Notes: generated by a model from the sequence alone, not told the origin. Counted from the first letter of the stretch, positions 36,141 through 44,677 are shown. The stretch: 64,000 nucleotides of DNA from Dyadobacter fanqingshengii (GCF_023822005.2 NZ_CP098806.1:496001-560000); one strand, 5' to 3'. Numbers and translations are program-made.

Positions 36141-37565
36141 ATGATACAACGATACTTACTTTCCGCATTGCTGGTTTACTCAATTTCCGGGTTTAATGTT
36201 CATAAAAGTTACGCTGAGGACGAGGAAAATGGCAATGCTAAAAAGAAGTTGAATGTGCTTTTCATAGCTGTCGATGACCTTAATACAGACCTTGGCTGCT
36301 ATGGCAATAAGTATGTGAAAACACCAAATATTGACCGCCTTTCGAGGCGAGGCGTTAAGTTCGACAGGGCTTATACGCAATATCCATTGTGCAGCCCGAG
36401 CCGCTCTTCACTGCTGACAGGGCAACGGCCTGATATCACCAAAATTTACGAACTGCAAACGCATTTTCGCAAGACTTTACCTGATGTGGTGACATTGCCG
36501 CAGCTGTTCAAAAACAATGATTATTATAGCGCCCGCGTTGGGAAGATCTATCATTATGGTGTTCCGGGACAGATTGGGACGGATGGATTGGACGATCCGA
36601 TATCCTGGGACCATAAGGTTAATCCGAATGGACGAGACAAAACAGAAGAATCATTGGTAAAAAACCTGACACCTGATCGCGGACTGGGCAGCGCGCTGGC
36701 CTGGCATGCCAGCGAAGGAAGAGACGAAGAGCAGACCGACGGCATGGTGGCAAGCGAGGCGATCAAGTTGTTAAAGGAAAAGAAAAATGAGCCGTTTTTT
36801 ATGGCCGTTGGATTTTATCGCCCACACTCACCTTACGTAGCTCCAAAAAAATATTTTGACCAATATCCGCTGGCCACAATTCCACTTCCCAAAGAAGTCG
36901 AAAATGACCTCGATGATATCCCGGAAGCCGCACTTTTTACCAAACCATCCCATTGGGGGTTATCGGTTGTCAACAGAAAAGTAGCATTAAGGGCATATTA
37001 CGCGAGTATTTCGTTTATGGACGCGCAAGTGGGAAGGGTGCTGGACGAGCTCGACAGACTGAAACTGGCTGATAAAACGATCATTGTTTTATGGAGTGAC
37101 CATGGTTATAATGTTGGCCAGCACGGGCAATGGATGAAGCATAGCCTGTTTGAAAATTCAGCACACGTTCCTTTGATTATTTCCGTGCCGGGTGGCACAA
37201 AGGGAAAGGCCTCCGGCAGAACTGTTGAACTGCTGGATATTTATCCAACACTGGCTGAGCTTTGCGGATTAACGCCCACCCAAAAACTGGGCGGCAAAAG
37301 CCTGACAGCATTACTCAAAAACCCGGATGCAATTTGGGACAAAGCCGCTTACACCCAAGTGCGCAGCAACCAAATCTTCGGCCGCAGCGTGCGCACAGAA
37401 CGTTTCAGATATACAGAATGGGACGGAGGAAAAGCCGGTGCGGAATTGTACGACCATCAAAAGGACCCAAACGAATTCACCAATCTGGCAAAAGAAACCA
37501 CTTACATCATTACGGTAAGCGAAATGTCGATGCTCTTGCAAAAGGGCTACCCAGATACGAAGTGA
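36141..37565 (+). CDS. Exported sulfatase, iduronate-2-sulfatase-like
   Basis: 474 residues with a signal peptide (about 1-25). The active-site signature is C84-SPSR (YPLCSPSRSSLLTG), where the Cys is converted to formylglycine by a maturase before use. Metal ligands include Asp45 and Asp46 (AVDDLN) and the later WSDHGYNVGQHGQW. The family hydrolyses sulfate esters of glycans. In this sulfur-themed neighbourhood it may supply sulfate rather than serve a glycan utilisation locus (inference). A dead copy lies directly upstream. Confidence 0.93.
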   Translation: MIQRYLLSALLVYSISGFNVHKSYAEDEENGNAKKKLNVLFIAVDDLNTDLGCYGNKYVKTPNIDRLSRRGVKFDRAYTQYPLCSPSRSSLLTGQRPDITKIYELQTHFRKTLPDVVTLPQLFKNNDYYSARVGKIYHYGVPGQIGTDGLDDPISWDHKVNPNGRDKTEESLVKNLTPDRGLGSALAWHASEGRDEEQTDGMVASEAIKLLKEKKNEPFFMAVGFYRPHSPYVAPKKYFDQYPLATIPLPKEVENDLDDIPEAALFTKPSHWGLSVVNRKVALRAYYASISFMDAQVGRVLDELDRLKLADKTIIVLWSDHGYNVGQHGQWMKHSLFENSAHVPLIISVPGGTKGKASGRTVELLDIYPTLAELCGLTPTQKLGGKSLTALLKNPDAIWDKAAYTQVRSNQIFGRSVRTERFRYTEWDGGKAGAELYDHQKDPNEFTNLAKETTYIITVSEMSMLLQKGYPDTK

Positions 37566-37568
37566 TCT

Positions 37569-37614
37569 GATACAAATAAGAAAGGCCCGCAAGGGCCTTT
37601 CTTATTTGTATCAA
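37569..37614. terminator. Strong bidirectional terminator
   Basis: A perfect 21-bp stem (37569-37589 with 37594-37614) around GCAA. The outer part is A/T-rich on both sides, so each strand has a T-rich 3' arm. It separates the sulfatase from the convergent minus-strand gene. Confidence 0.88.
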
Positions 37615-37655
37615 TGTATTGTTCGGCAGTTAAAATCAAGATTTGATCCAAGGAT

Positions 37656-38020
37656 TTAAGCTACCTCATATAACTCAGCTTTGGGAACTCTGGCGTAAGA
37701 ATCATAACCCTCGTAAGGATATTCTTCAAATTCATTTTCCTTGGCAGCTTCAAGCTCTGCAATATTCTCGAAAACGCGTACACGGTCAATGAAAGTTCTT
37801 TCTTCCAGAGCCAAACACTCGAATAATATATCTATAATTACACCCCTTCTATCATAAATATGCATGTCTCTTAATGACGGTGCACTGACGCCAAGTGTTA
37901 GCGGTTTTCGACAAGGCCGTGATAAGCTGGCACAAGACCGATCGCATCTATAATCAAGCCTGAACTTCTCTTTTGCAGAAACGATTCTTTCAACCTTCTC
38001 ACCAGTGTTGCTTTATCCAT
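37656..38020 (-). pseudogene. Small partner gene of the HEPN protein, broken by a one-base frameshift
   Basis: From the ATG at 38020 the first frame gives MDKATLVRRLKESFLQKR and SSGLIIDAIGLVPAYHGLVEN before a stop at 37898. One base out of phase, the next frame continues with LTLGVSAPSLRDMHIYDRRG and reaches an acidic tail ending at 37656. Joined, they make a plausible protein of about 120 residues. No homologue is recognised. The second part alone could be read as a 69-aa protein from an ATG at 37865. It overlaps the end of the HEPN gene. Confidence 0.6.
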
Positions 38021-38472
38021 GATATTACTGTGTTGACGGAGTGTATGAAAATTTTTACCGTATGCTTTTTACAACCGAATTGATAGCGTCTTTGTTCACT
38101 CCAACCCGAAACTATGGACCAGGCCGGGTTAAATGACGTGCTTTTATTACTCAGCTCAATTAAGTCTTTTTTTAATCCAGCAAGAACGGCTAGATCCGAG
38201 AGGTCGTGGATTTGAAATGCTTTCAACACATTGCCTGAAACAGCATGCTTTACAAAGATATCCATGTTCAAGTTTTTGCAAATAGCTGCTTTTAATGCAA
38301 ACTCCACTGCATATCCAGACAGATAATAAGCGCCGTCATAAAAGCCGGTTTCGTATAAAGCTATTGCTTCTTTCAGCCGGGCTAACGCTAATATTCGTAA
38401 ATCTGAGGAAGTGGCCAATGCTAGTGTGTTATTTTTTTGCAAGCTAGCATAATAGCCACATTTGACCTCCAC
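37999..38472 (-). CDS. HEPN-domain protein
   Basis: 157 residues from a GTG at 38472 (stop codon directly upstream in frame; a TTG 30 bases in is an alternative). The HEPN pattern is seen as LRILALARLKEAIALYETG followed by YDGAYYLSGYAVEFALKAAI, typical of the HEPN group found beside small partner proteins. The RNase R-x4-6-H motif of toxin HEPN proteins is not evident. Its end overlaps the start of the downstream broken gene by 22 bases, so they were one operon, possibly a two-part module. Confidence 0.82.
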   Translation of the reverse strand: MEVKCGYYASLQKNNTLALATSSDLRILALARLKEAIALYETGFYDGAYYLSGYAVEFALKAAICKNLNMDIFVKHAVSGNVLKAFQIHDLSDLAVLAGLKKDLIELSNKSTSFNPAWSIVSGWSEQRRYQFGCKKHTVKIFIHSVNTVISWIKQHW

Positions 38473-38595
38473 TTAAATATGCTTATTGAGCCGAAGGTTT
38501 CATTGATTGATTATTAGGCCGTATTCTTTGGACAACCGGTTACCTAAAACAAAAATTTCCCCTTCCACTTGCATTCTTAAAATCTTTATTTAATC

Positions 38596-38615
38596 TTTGT
38601 CTATCGAATTAGTAG
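38596..38615 (+). promoter_or_regulatory. Copy 2 of the 20-nt palindromic motif
   Basis: Differs from the copy at 34470-34489 at one base (G for A in the centre). It lies directly before the 5' end of the riboswitch-like RNA, as expected for a promoter/operator at the transcription start. Confidence 0.6.
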
Positions 38616-38708
38616 ATTTATAAAGAAGGAAGGGAGAGGTTAGGCTCTATGATCTTCTGGCAACCTATGACTTTTTAAGGTGCCCCAACCTAATTCTAAT
38701 GATAAATC
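38615..38708 (+). promoter_or_regulatory. SAM-I-clan-like riboswitch aptamer
   Basis: The core has the S-box landmarks in order: GGGAGAGGTTAGG, CTCTATGA, CTGGCAACC, AAGGTGCC and CCAACCT. Pairings visible by eye are P1 (GATTTAT 38615-38621 with ATAAATC 38702-38708), a P2-like helix (AGGTT 38637-38641 with AACCT 38687-38691) and a P4-like helix (ACCT with AGGT). SAM riboswitches switch off methionine and cysteine genes when SAM is high. The P2/P3 arm is shorter than in typical SAM-I, so the subtype is open. No terminator is seen after it; control may be at translation. Confidence 0.72.
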
Positions 38709-38761
38709 TGAGAATCCAACCACCGGAGTAAACAGAGTAACAGTGAATTAATAGGAAAGCC

Positions 38762-38938
38762 ATGAGCTTATCCAGGAATGCCTATGCCAATTTCGCGACA
38801 GGCGGAAGCGTTGATAGCGACCAGGAAAGCGTGTGGCATTTCGAAATCAACAAACTGAAACAGTCAAATTTAAAACTTAGATCAACATGGAAATTTACTG
38901 CGATAATGCCGCCACAACTGCACTGGATCCGGAAGTGA
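38762..38938 (+). CDS. Small ORF between riboswitch and desulfurase, overlapping the desulfurase start
   Basis: 58 codons. The first 40 residues (SLSRNAYANFATGGSVDSD and a following WHFEINKLKQSNLKLR) look protein-like, but the rest is read out of frame within the desulfurase gene. It may be the N-terminal remnant of a deleted methionine or cysteine gene once controlled by the riboswitch, or a translated upstream ORF. No family recognised. Confidence 0.35.
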   Translation: MSLSRNAYANFATGGSVDSDQESVWHFEINKLKQSNLKLRSTWKFTAIMPPQLHWIRK

Positions 38939-40065
38939 TTGAAGCTATCCTCCCATTTTTTACCGCGAGCTTTGGTAATCCATCCTCCACACATTGGGCC
39001 GGGCGCAGGGTGAAAGATGCGATTGATCATGCGCGCAAAACAGTTGCGAAGATTTTGAATGCATCTCCGGATGAAATTTATTTCACTTCCGGCGCAACCG
39101 AGGCGATCAATCTTGCGATTTCCGGTGCGATCCGGACCTACGATATAAACCATGTCGTGACAAGCAAAATCGAGCATAAGGCGGTGTTGCAGACCATTTT
39201 ACAACACGAAAAATCAGGCGACATTGAAACAAGCTTTGTGAAGCTGGACGAGCGCGGCAATGTAGACCTTTACCATCTTGAAAATCTTTTAAGAGCCAAT
39301 CCACGGACATTGATCAGTCTGATGCATGGCAATAATGAAATTGGAAATCTTACAGATATCCAGGCGATTTATAAACTTGCTCAACGTTATAATTCCATTT
39401 TTTTTACGGACACCACCCAGACAATCGGTAAGCAATGGTTCGATCTGAGCCAGACGCCCGTCGATTTTCTGGTGGGATCCGCCCACAAATTTCATGGGCC
39501 TAAGGGAGCAGGCTTTATTTATATTAACAAAAAGCACCGCATTGAAGCGCAAATTTTCGGCGGCGGCCAGGAAAAGGGCCAGCGGGGCGGCACAGAGAAT
39601 GTGACCGGCATCGTCGGGTTGGCGAAAGCGCTCGAAGTGGCTTACCGCGACCTGGACGCAAACCATATCAAGGTTTCGAAATTGAAGCAATATATGGTTT
39701 CAAAACTGGCGATCAGTGGCGTGCATGGCATTTGCTACAATGGTGAAAGCCATTCACTTGAAAATAGTCTGGTGAACATTCTCAATGTTTCGTTTCCCTG
39801 CCTAACTGCCGGAAGCCTGGTCAAATGCCTTGATAAACTAGGAATTGCGGTTTCGGGCGGGAGTGCTTGTTCGAGTCAGGGCAGCTCACATGTAATCACC
39901 GCACTCCCTTGTCAAAAGGACAAAGAAAATGTCCGTTTTTCATTCAGCAAGTTTAACACATTTGACGAGATCGATCACATTGTTCAGGCCATTGCAGACA
40001 TTTACAACGCCGATCCCGTTACGCAAAAATATCAATCACGCTTTCGTTTTGAATTAACGCATTGA
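38887..40065 (+). CDS. Cysteine desulfurase family protein (class V aminotransferase, NifS/IscS-like)
   Basis: 392 residues. PLP-binding Lys201 (GSAHKFHGP), the catalytic Cys328 on the mobile loop (SGGSACSSQG) and RGGTEN (233-238) are all present. The start YCDNAATTALDPEV is typical. It removes sulfur from cysteine to give a persulfide for Fe-S clusters or other acceptors. An upstream SAM-type riboswitch would be unusual for an Fe-S housekeeping enzyme and points to a role in sulfur-amino-acid metabolism. The next gene starts 22 bases later. Confidence 0.93.
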   Translation: MEIYCDNAATTALDPEVIEAILPFFTASFGNPSSTHWAGRRVKDAIDHARKTVAKILNASPDEIYFTSGATEAINLAISGAIRTYDINHVVTSKIEHKAVLQTILQHEKSGDIETSFVKLDERGNVDLYHLENLLRANPRTLISLMHGNNEIGNLTDIQAIYKLAQRYNSIFFTDTTQTIGKQWFDLSQTPVDFLVGSAHKFHGPKGAGFIYINKKHRIEAQIFGGGQEKGQRGGTENVTGIVGLAKALEVAYRDLDANHIKVSKLKQYMVSKLAISGVHGICYNGESHSLENSLVNILNVSFPCLTAGSLVKCLDKLGIAVSGGSACSSQGSSHVITALPCQKDKENVRFSFSKFNTFDEIDHIVQAIADIYNADPVTQKYQSRFRFELTH

Positions 40066-40087
40066 GCACGCAAGCTTAAACATCAAC

Positions 40088-40339
40088 ATGAGCAAAATCT
40101 TTTTTCTGAAAATCATTTACAGAAACGCTGTAAGTCTCCACAAGATCACATCCATTGTAGAATCGGTCAAAGGTGCGAAAATTAAACACCTTAACTTCAT
40201 TAGCAAGGGACGGGAATTCGTAGGTGTGATTGCATTTGAAGCGTCACAACTGATTGATTTCGAACAAATTTTTAACCTGATCAGAGGGAGTCATGACATT
40301 TCCGAAGTGGAGCAGATTACAGACACAGGCTTTTGCTGA
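40088..40339 (+). CDS. Small ACT-like protein, 83 aa
   Basis: The pattern strand-helix-strand-strand-helix-strand (FFLKIIYRNAVSLHKITSIV, IKHLNFISKGREFVGVIAF, FEQIFNLIRGSHDISEVEQI) fits an ACT or ACT-like domain that binds amino acids. It ends TGFC with a terminal Cys. It is in operon with the cysteine desulfurase, so it could sense or bind a sulfur amino acid (inference). Confidence 0.62.
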   Translation: MSKIFFLKIIYRNAVSLHKITSIVESVKGAKIKHLNFISKGREFVGVIAFEASQLIDFEQIFNLIRGSHDISEVEQITDTGFC

Positions 40340-40357
40340 TGATGTTTAAGGATGCCT

Positions 40358-41305
40358 TTAGTAAGCCGAGACGACCTGTTTCGGCTTCCGGTATTTATGG
40401 AGGTTGATCAAAAGGACGCTTCCCAGGATAATCATCAGCCCGACGATTTGTAATACAGAAATGGATTCCTTTGCAAAGAATATGCCCAACAGGACTGCGA
40501 CAACTGGATTTACATATGCATAGGTGCTAACCTTCGTAGCTGGCTGCACCTTCAAAAGCCATACATAGGCACCAAACCCGGCGATTGACCCGAAAACGAT
40601 TAGATAAGCTGTTGCCAGCCAGGCATCCAGCGGAATGGCAGCGAAATTTATGCTGGTGAGCTCTCCGGAAATAATGCTTCCCGGGAGAAACGCAATGCCA
40701 GCTGCGAGCATTTGCCAGGTTGAGTTAACCGTGGCTGAATTGGTGCCGGATTTATACTTGGAATACAAAGAACCGCCTGCCCACGCCATTGAACCAAAAA
40801 CAACAAGCGCCATCGCAAACAAATCGCGGGAGCTGTTCAAGGAAGACATGGACACCATTATTTTTTCACTAAACAAAAGCACAACACCCGCAAATCCGAT
40901 CAGTAAACCTACAATCGTGGATTTGTTGCTCAGGTTTTCAGACCATTTCGGCTTGTCCAGCAGTATGAACCAAAGTGGGGAGGAAGATATCATGATGGCG
41001 ACCATGGCACTGGGCAAAAATTGCTCGACCCAGATTACGATGCCATTTCCGATAAATAGCAGCAAAAGTCCGGTAATGATCGCTGGCTTAATGGCTTTGG
41101 CGGAGAACACATTTTCTCCTTGCAACAAACTCCAGATTAACATAATAACCCCGGCCGTAATGAAGCGGAAAGCGCCGAGAAAAAACGGCGGGAAGCCTGC
41201 CAATGCGCGCTGGATAAAGAAATAAGTAGATCCCCATACGATGTAAACGGTGGCAAAAGCCAGTACAACCAACAGGGTGGAAGGAGCTTTACTTTGTGCT
41301 TGCAT
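40358..41305 (-). CDS. EamA/DMT-family transporter
   Basis: 315 residues with ten membrane helices in two EamA repeats (the first starts FATVYIVWGSTYFFIQRAL, the second near MALVVFGSMAWAGGSLY). Such proteins export amino acids or metabolites, often with an Lrp/AsnC regulator next to them, as here (Lrp gene ends 6 bases before its start). Export of an amino acid is likely. Confidence 0.92.
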   Translation of the reverse strand: MQAQSKAPSTLLVVLAFATVYIVWGSTYFFIQRALAGFPPFFLGAFRFITAGVIMLIWSLLQGENVFSAKAIKPAIITGLLLLFIGNGIVIWVEQFLPSAMVAIMISSSPLWFILLDKPKWSENLSNKSTIVGLLIGFAGVVLLFSEKIMVSMSSLNSSRDLFAMALVVFGSMAWAGGSLYSKYKSGTNSATVNSTWQMLAAGIAFLPGSIISGELTSINFAAIPLDAWLATAYLIVFGSIAGFGAYVWLLKVQPATKVSTYAYVNPVVAVLLGIFFAKESISVLQIVGLMIILGSVLLINLHKYRKPKQVVSAY

Positions 41306-41311
41306 GATCTT

Positions 41312-41788
41312 TTATTTTTCAGGTATGACTAACTGTTGTTCTTCTTTAACTGTCTCCAAAACAATGGTTGTCCGGGTGGAAAGTATATTAGGGATTTTAC
41401 TAAAAGTGTTACGCATTAAATGCATCAGTGACGCCGAATCCGCGGTTCTTACTTTCACGAGATAGCAATCCTCCCCAGCAATGTGGTGGACTTCCTGCAC
41501 TTCGGGAATTTTCGCAAGCTCCTTCGCCGTGTTGTTGGAACCCATTCCCTCGGACGATTTCATCGAAATAAATGCCAGCAGTTTTTGATTTATAGCCACC
41601 GGATTGATTCGCGCCGTATACTGCAATATTACTTGCTTCTGTTCCAACTTCTTAACTCTTTCTAGGACGGCTGAGGGTGCCATTTCCAGCTCACGGGCAA
41701 TATCCGCATTGGTAATACGGGCATTTCCTTGCATAAGGCGCAGAATGCCAAGGTCCGTTTTATCGAGAATAATTTCCGTTCCGTTCAT
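41312..41788 (-). CDS. Lrp/AsnC-family transcriptional regulator
   Basis: 158 residues. N-terminal helix-turn-helix (LDKTDLGILRLMQGNARITN, IARELEMAPSAVLERVKKLE) and a C-terminal RAM/ACT-like effector domain (about 68-150) with the VQEVHHIAGEDCYLVKVR segment. It precedes the EamA exporter in one operon, and a long inverted repeat covers its promoter, so it probably controls itself and the exporter in response to an amino acid. Confidence 0.94.
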   Translation of the reverse strand: MNGTEIILDKTDLGILRLMQGNARITNADIARELEMAPSAVLERVKKLEQKQVILQYTARINPVAINQKLLAFISMKSSEGMGSNNTAKELAKIPEVQEVHHIAGEDCYLVKVRTADSASLMHLMRNTFSKIPNILSTRTTIVLETVKEEQQLVIPEK

Positions 41789-41813
41789 AATTCTGTGAAG
41801 TTATAATATTTCA

Positions 41814-41855
41814 GAATTATATTCAAAATTTAAGCCTATATTTTGTATATAATTC
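41814..41855 (-). promoter_or_regulatory. Long inverted repeat at the lrp promoter, candidate operator
   Basis: Two 19-base arms (41814-41832 and 41837-41855) match at 17 positions, with an AGCC spacer. It starts 26 bases upstream of the Lrp start codon and covers a TAAATTTTG element that could be the -7 box. Lrp/AsnC proteins bind such sites as multimers. Confidence 0.62.
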
Positions 41856-42030
41856 AGTTAATAGGTAGAATCATGCACGTCGTTGTCTGAAACTAACATT
41901 TTGTTCGGGTATCAGCCTGCGACGGAATACGGGCATGGCTGGTCGGGGGATGAGGAGCGATCGGATGTGAAGACGGCAGTCGGCTCACATCCGGCGCTGA
42001 TAGGCATCAATTTTCTTCTTAAATTGAGCC

Positions 42031-43989
42031 ATGCGCATCGATGGCAACACAATTAAGCTTCTCAGGATCCCTTTTTCGTTTTTTCTGATGCCCCTGTTCC
42101 TGTTCGCTTACAGTCAGGCAGATACGGTTGTGCATCGTCAGGCGTTGTTTGCATTTTTAATCATTCACCTGCTGATTTACCCGGCGAGTAATGGTTACAA
42201 TAGTTACGTGGATAGGGACGAGGACAGCATTGGAGGACTGGAGAAACCGCCAATGCCGACGGTCAGCCTGTTTTATCTCACAATATTTCTGGATTTTACC
42301 GCGATCGTTTTAGCGATGCTGTTCGTAAATACTTTGTTCGCAGGCTGCCTGTTGTTTTACATTGCGGCATCACGCGCATATAGTTCGAGGCAGATCCGCT
42401 TGAAGAAATATCCGGTCGCCGGGTTTCTGGTCGTAGTGATTTTCCAGGGCGCGTTTACCTATTATATGTCCATCGCGGGCGTGTCGGGAAATGCGCTGGT
42501 GCTGAATGAAGAACATATTTATGTGCTTTTGGGCTGTTCGTTTCAAATTGCCGGTGCATATCCGTTAACGCAAATCTACCAGCATAAGCAGGACCTGAAA
42601 GACGGTGTTGTAACATTAAGTTATAAGCTTGGTTACATAGGCACGTTTCTGTTCACAGCGCTGATGTTTTTGCTGTGCAATGTATTTTATTATTTGTATT
42701 TTACATCGAACGACCTTGGAATGGTTTTTTACATTATCCAGGTGTTCTTTGCGCCAATCGTGCTCTATTTTAGCTATTGGTTCTACAAAGTCTGGAAGGA
42801 TAGGAGTGAAGCAAATTTCAGGAATACGATGCGGATGAATTGGATCGCAGCCATTTGCATGAATAGTTGTTTCATAGTTTTAATTATAATTAACAGAATT
42901 CCATTGAGTTATATATCCGCTATTGAGACAGCCGTTCCAGAATATTGTTATTCGCAAGAAGCATTGGCATCCTTCTACCTGAAATCGACTGATGACCTGA
43001 CCAATAAAAGAAAAATTAAAATAGTTGCAGGGAAAACGGGCATTGATAACCGCTACTCCGTAATTGCAGACTTTGATAAATCACCCGAAGACTACGAATT
43101 TTTCAACAAGACGGCCACATTACTCCCCGAGCCGACGCTTAGTAAACGCATGCAAATTTATCAGCGGCATGCCACGAAGCTTTCCAGAAGTGCGATCGAG
43201 AAAATCAAGGGTTTTGAACAAATAAAAAACACATTAACCCATTTGATAACCGTTACCTGCACCGGCCTTTTTGCGCCGGGCCTGGACGTGGAGCTCATGC
43301 GTGAACTGGACCTTAATCCAACGATACAGCGAAGCAGCGTCAATTTTATGGGATGTAATGCGGCGATTATTGCGCTGAAAAATGCGGACGCAATCTGCAA
43401 AAGCCAGCCCGGGGCAAAGGTGCTGGTTGTCTGTACGGAACTTTGCACCATTCACTTTCAGAAGCGATATAATGATGACTATTTGCTCTCGAATTTAATT
43501 TTTGGAGATGGGTCCGCAGCTGTTCTGGTAACCGCCGAGCCTGAGCAGCATTATCTGCAAGCTGTTGAAATTGACACATTTAACTCGCTGATCCTCCATA
43601 ATGGTTATTCCGATATGGCGTGGCAATTGTCGGAAACGGGTTTTATCATGAATTTGTCGTCCTATGTGCCGGATCTGATCCGGAAAAATATCAAACCGAT
43701 GATGTCAAAAATCGGGCTGGCGGCGGAAGACTTCAAACATTGGGCCGTTCATCCGGGCGGAAAACGCATTGTAGACGATTTTGCTGCCGCTTTGGAACTC
43801 GACAAATGTCATTTGGCGCCTACGTATCAGGTGCTTAAAAATTATGGTAACATGTCTTCGCCTACCGTTTTGTTTGTATTGAAAGAAGTTCTTGAAAAAG
43901 CAAAGCCTGAAAACGCTGGAAACCGCATCTTTACCGCAGCATTCGGTCCGGGATTGAGCATTGAAACAATGCAGCTGCATTATGTTTAA
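42031..43989 (+). CDS. UbiA-type prenyltransferase fused to a type III polyketide synthase
   Basis: 652 residues in one unbroken frame. Residues 1-290 form a UbiA-type membrane prenyltransferase with about eight or nine helices and both Asp motifs (N57-x3-D61-x3-D65 and D188-x2-D191). Residues 291-652 are a complete chalcone-synthase-like enzyme: catalytic Cys442 (NFMGCNAA), His574 (VHPGGKRI), Asn607 (NYGNMSSP) and the AFGPGLSIET loop. The PKS part begins (LSYISAIETAVPEY) directly after the last membrane helix with no linker. A separate PKS start is unlikely: only a TTG lies near the junction. The single chain could make an aromatic polyketide and prenylate it at the membrane (inference). Confidence 0.9.
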   Translation: MRIDGNTIKLLRIPFSFFLMPLFLFAYSQADTVVHRQALFAFLIIHLLIYPASNGYNSYVDRDEDSIGGLEKPPMPTVSLFYLTIFLDFTAIVLAMLFVNTLFAGCLLFYIAASRAYSSRQIRLKKYPVAGFLVVVIFQGAFTYYMSIAGVSGNALVLNEEHIYVLLGCSFQIAGAYPLTQIYQHKQDLKDGVVTLSYKLGYIGTFLFTALMFLLCNVFYYLYFTSNDLGMVFYIIQVFFAPIVLYFSYWFYKVWKDRSEANFRNTMRMNWIAAICMNSCFIVLIIINRIPLSYISAIETAVPEYCYSQEALASFYLKSTDDLTNKRKIKIVAGKTGIDNRYSVIADFDKSPEDYEFFNKTATLLPEPTLSKRMQIYQRHATKLSRSAIEKIKGFEQIKNTLTHLITVTCTGLFAPGLDVELMRELDLNPTIQRSSVNFMGCNAAIIALKNADAICKSQPGAKVLVVCTELCTIHFQKRYNDDYLLSNLIFGDGSAAVLVTAEPEQHYLQAVEIDTFNSLILHNGYSDMAWQLSETGFIMNLSSYVPDLIRKNIKPMMSKIGLAAEDFKHWAVHPGGKRIVDDFAAALELDKCHLAPTYQVLKNYGNMSSPTVLFVLKEVLEKAKPENAGNRIFTAAFGPGLSIETMQLHYV

Positions 43990-44677
43990 ATTCCGCAGCC
44001 AGGATAAAGAACTGCTTGACCAAGAGGAGATTCCGTCTTCGGACCTTTTTCAGAATTTACGGGAACTGGACTTTATCAATCACTGGCTGGGCGGTTATAA
44101 AATTTCGTTTGACGCGCTGAAAAAGGTCATTAAGCCCGGGCAACCGTACATCTTGGTCGATATCGGCTGTGGCGGGGGGGATACGCTGAAACGCATTCAC
44201 CAATGGAACAAGCATGGTGGTTATCAGCTTGACTTATATGGAGTGGACATTAAGCCGGTTTGCATTACTTACGCGGAAGAAAATCTGAAATCTTCGCCGG
44301 TCAAGCTGATTTGCGATGATTACCGGCACATTTTCAATCATTTGAAACAGGTTGATATCATTCACGCGTGCCTGTTTTGTCATCATTTAGCAGAAAATCA
44401 ACTGGTTGAGCTTGTACGGTTTGCTTTGGAGAATAAATCGGTTTTGGTGATCAATGATCTGGAACGGAATCCGTTGGCTTACTACTCAATTAAATGGCTG
44501 ACGCAGTTGTTTTCAAAGTCTTATTTGGTTAAAAATGATGCTCCGTTGTCCGTTTTGCGAGGTTTTAAGAAAATAGAATGGATATCCCTTTTGCAAAAAG
44601 CGGGCGCAGTCAAATATTCGGTCCGTAATAAATGGGCATTCAGGCACGAAGTGATAGTTTATGGAAACGCAAGCTAA
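43982..44677 (+). CDS. Class I SAM-dependent methyltransferase
   Basis: 231 residues from the ATG at 43982, which overlaps the end of the fusion gene by 8 bases. The SAM-binding glycine loop is YILVDIGCGGGDTL, followed by the acidic end of strand 2 (LYGVDIKP) and CDDYRHIF. It resembles methyltransferases that act after type III polyketide synthases in phenolic-lipid and alkylresorcinol clusters. It should methylate the polyketide product (inference). It overlaps the next gene by 17 bases, so all three are translationally coupled. Confidence 0.88.
   Translation: MFKFRSQDKELLDQEEIPSSDLFQNLRELDFINHWLGGYKISFDALKKVIKPGQPYILVDIGCGGGDTLKRIHQWNKHGGYQLDLYGVDIKPVCITYAEENLKSSPVKLICDDYRHIFNHLKQVDIIHACLFCHHLAENQLVELVRFALENKSVLVINDLERNPLAYYSIKWLTQLFSKSYLVKNDAPLSVLRGFKKIEWISLLQKAGAVKYSVRNKWAFRHEVIVYGNAS

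Noticed and set aside
42890..42920. Separate start for the polyketide synthase half
   Set aside because: Only a TTG is near the domain border and no ribosome-binding site or stop codon separates the halves, so the fusion reading is kept. Read data could still change this.
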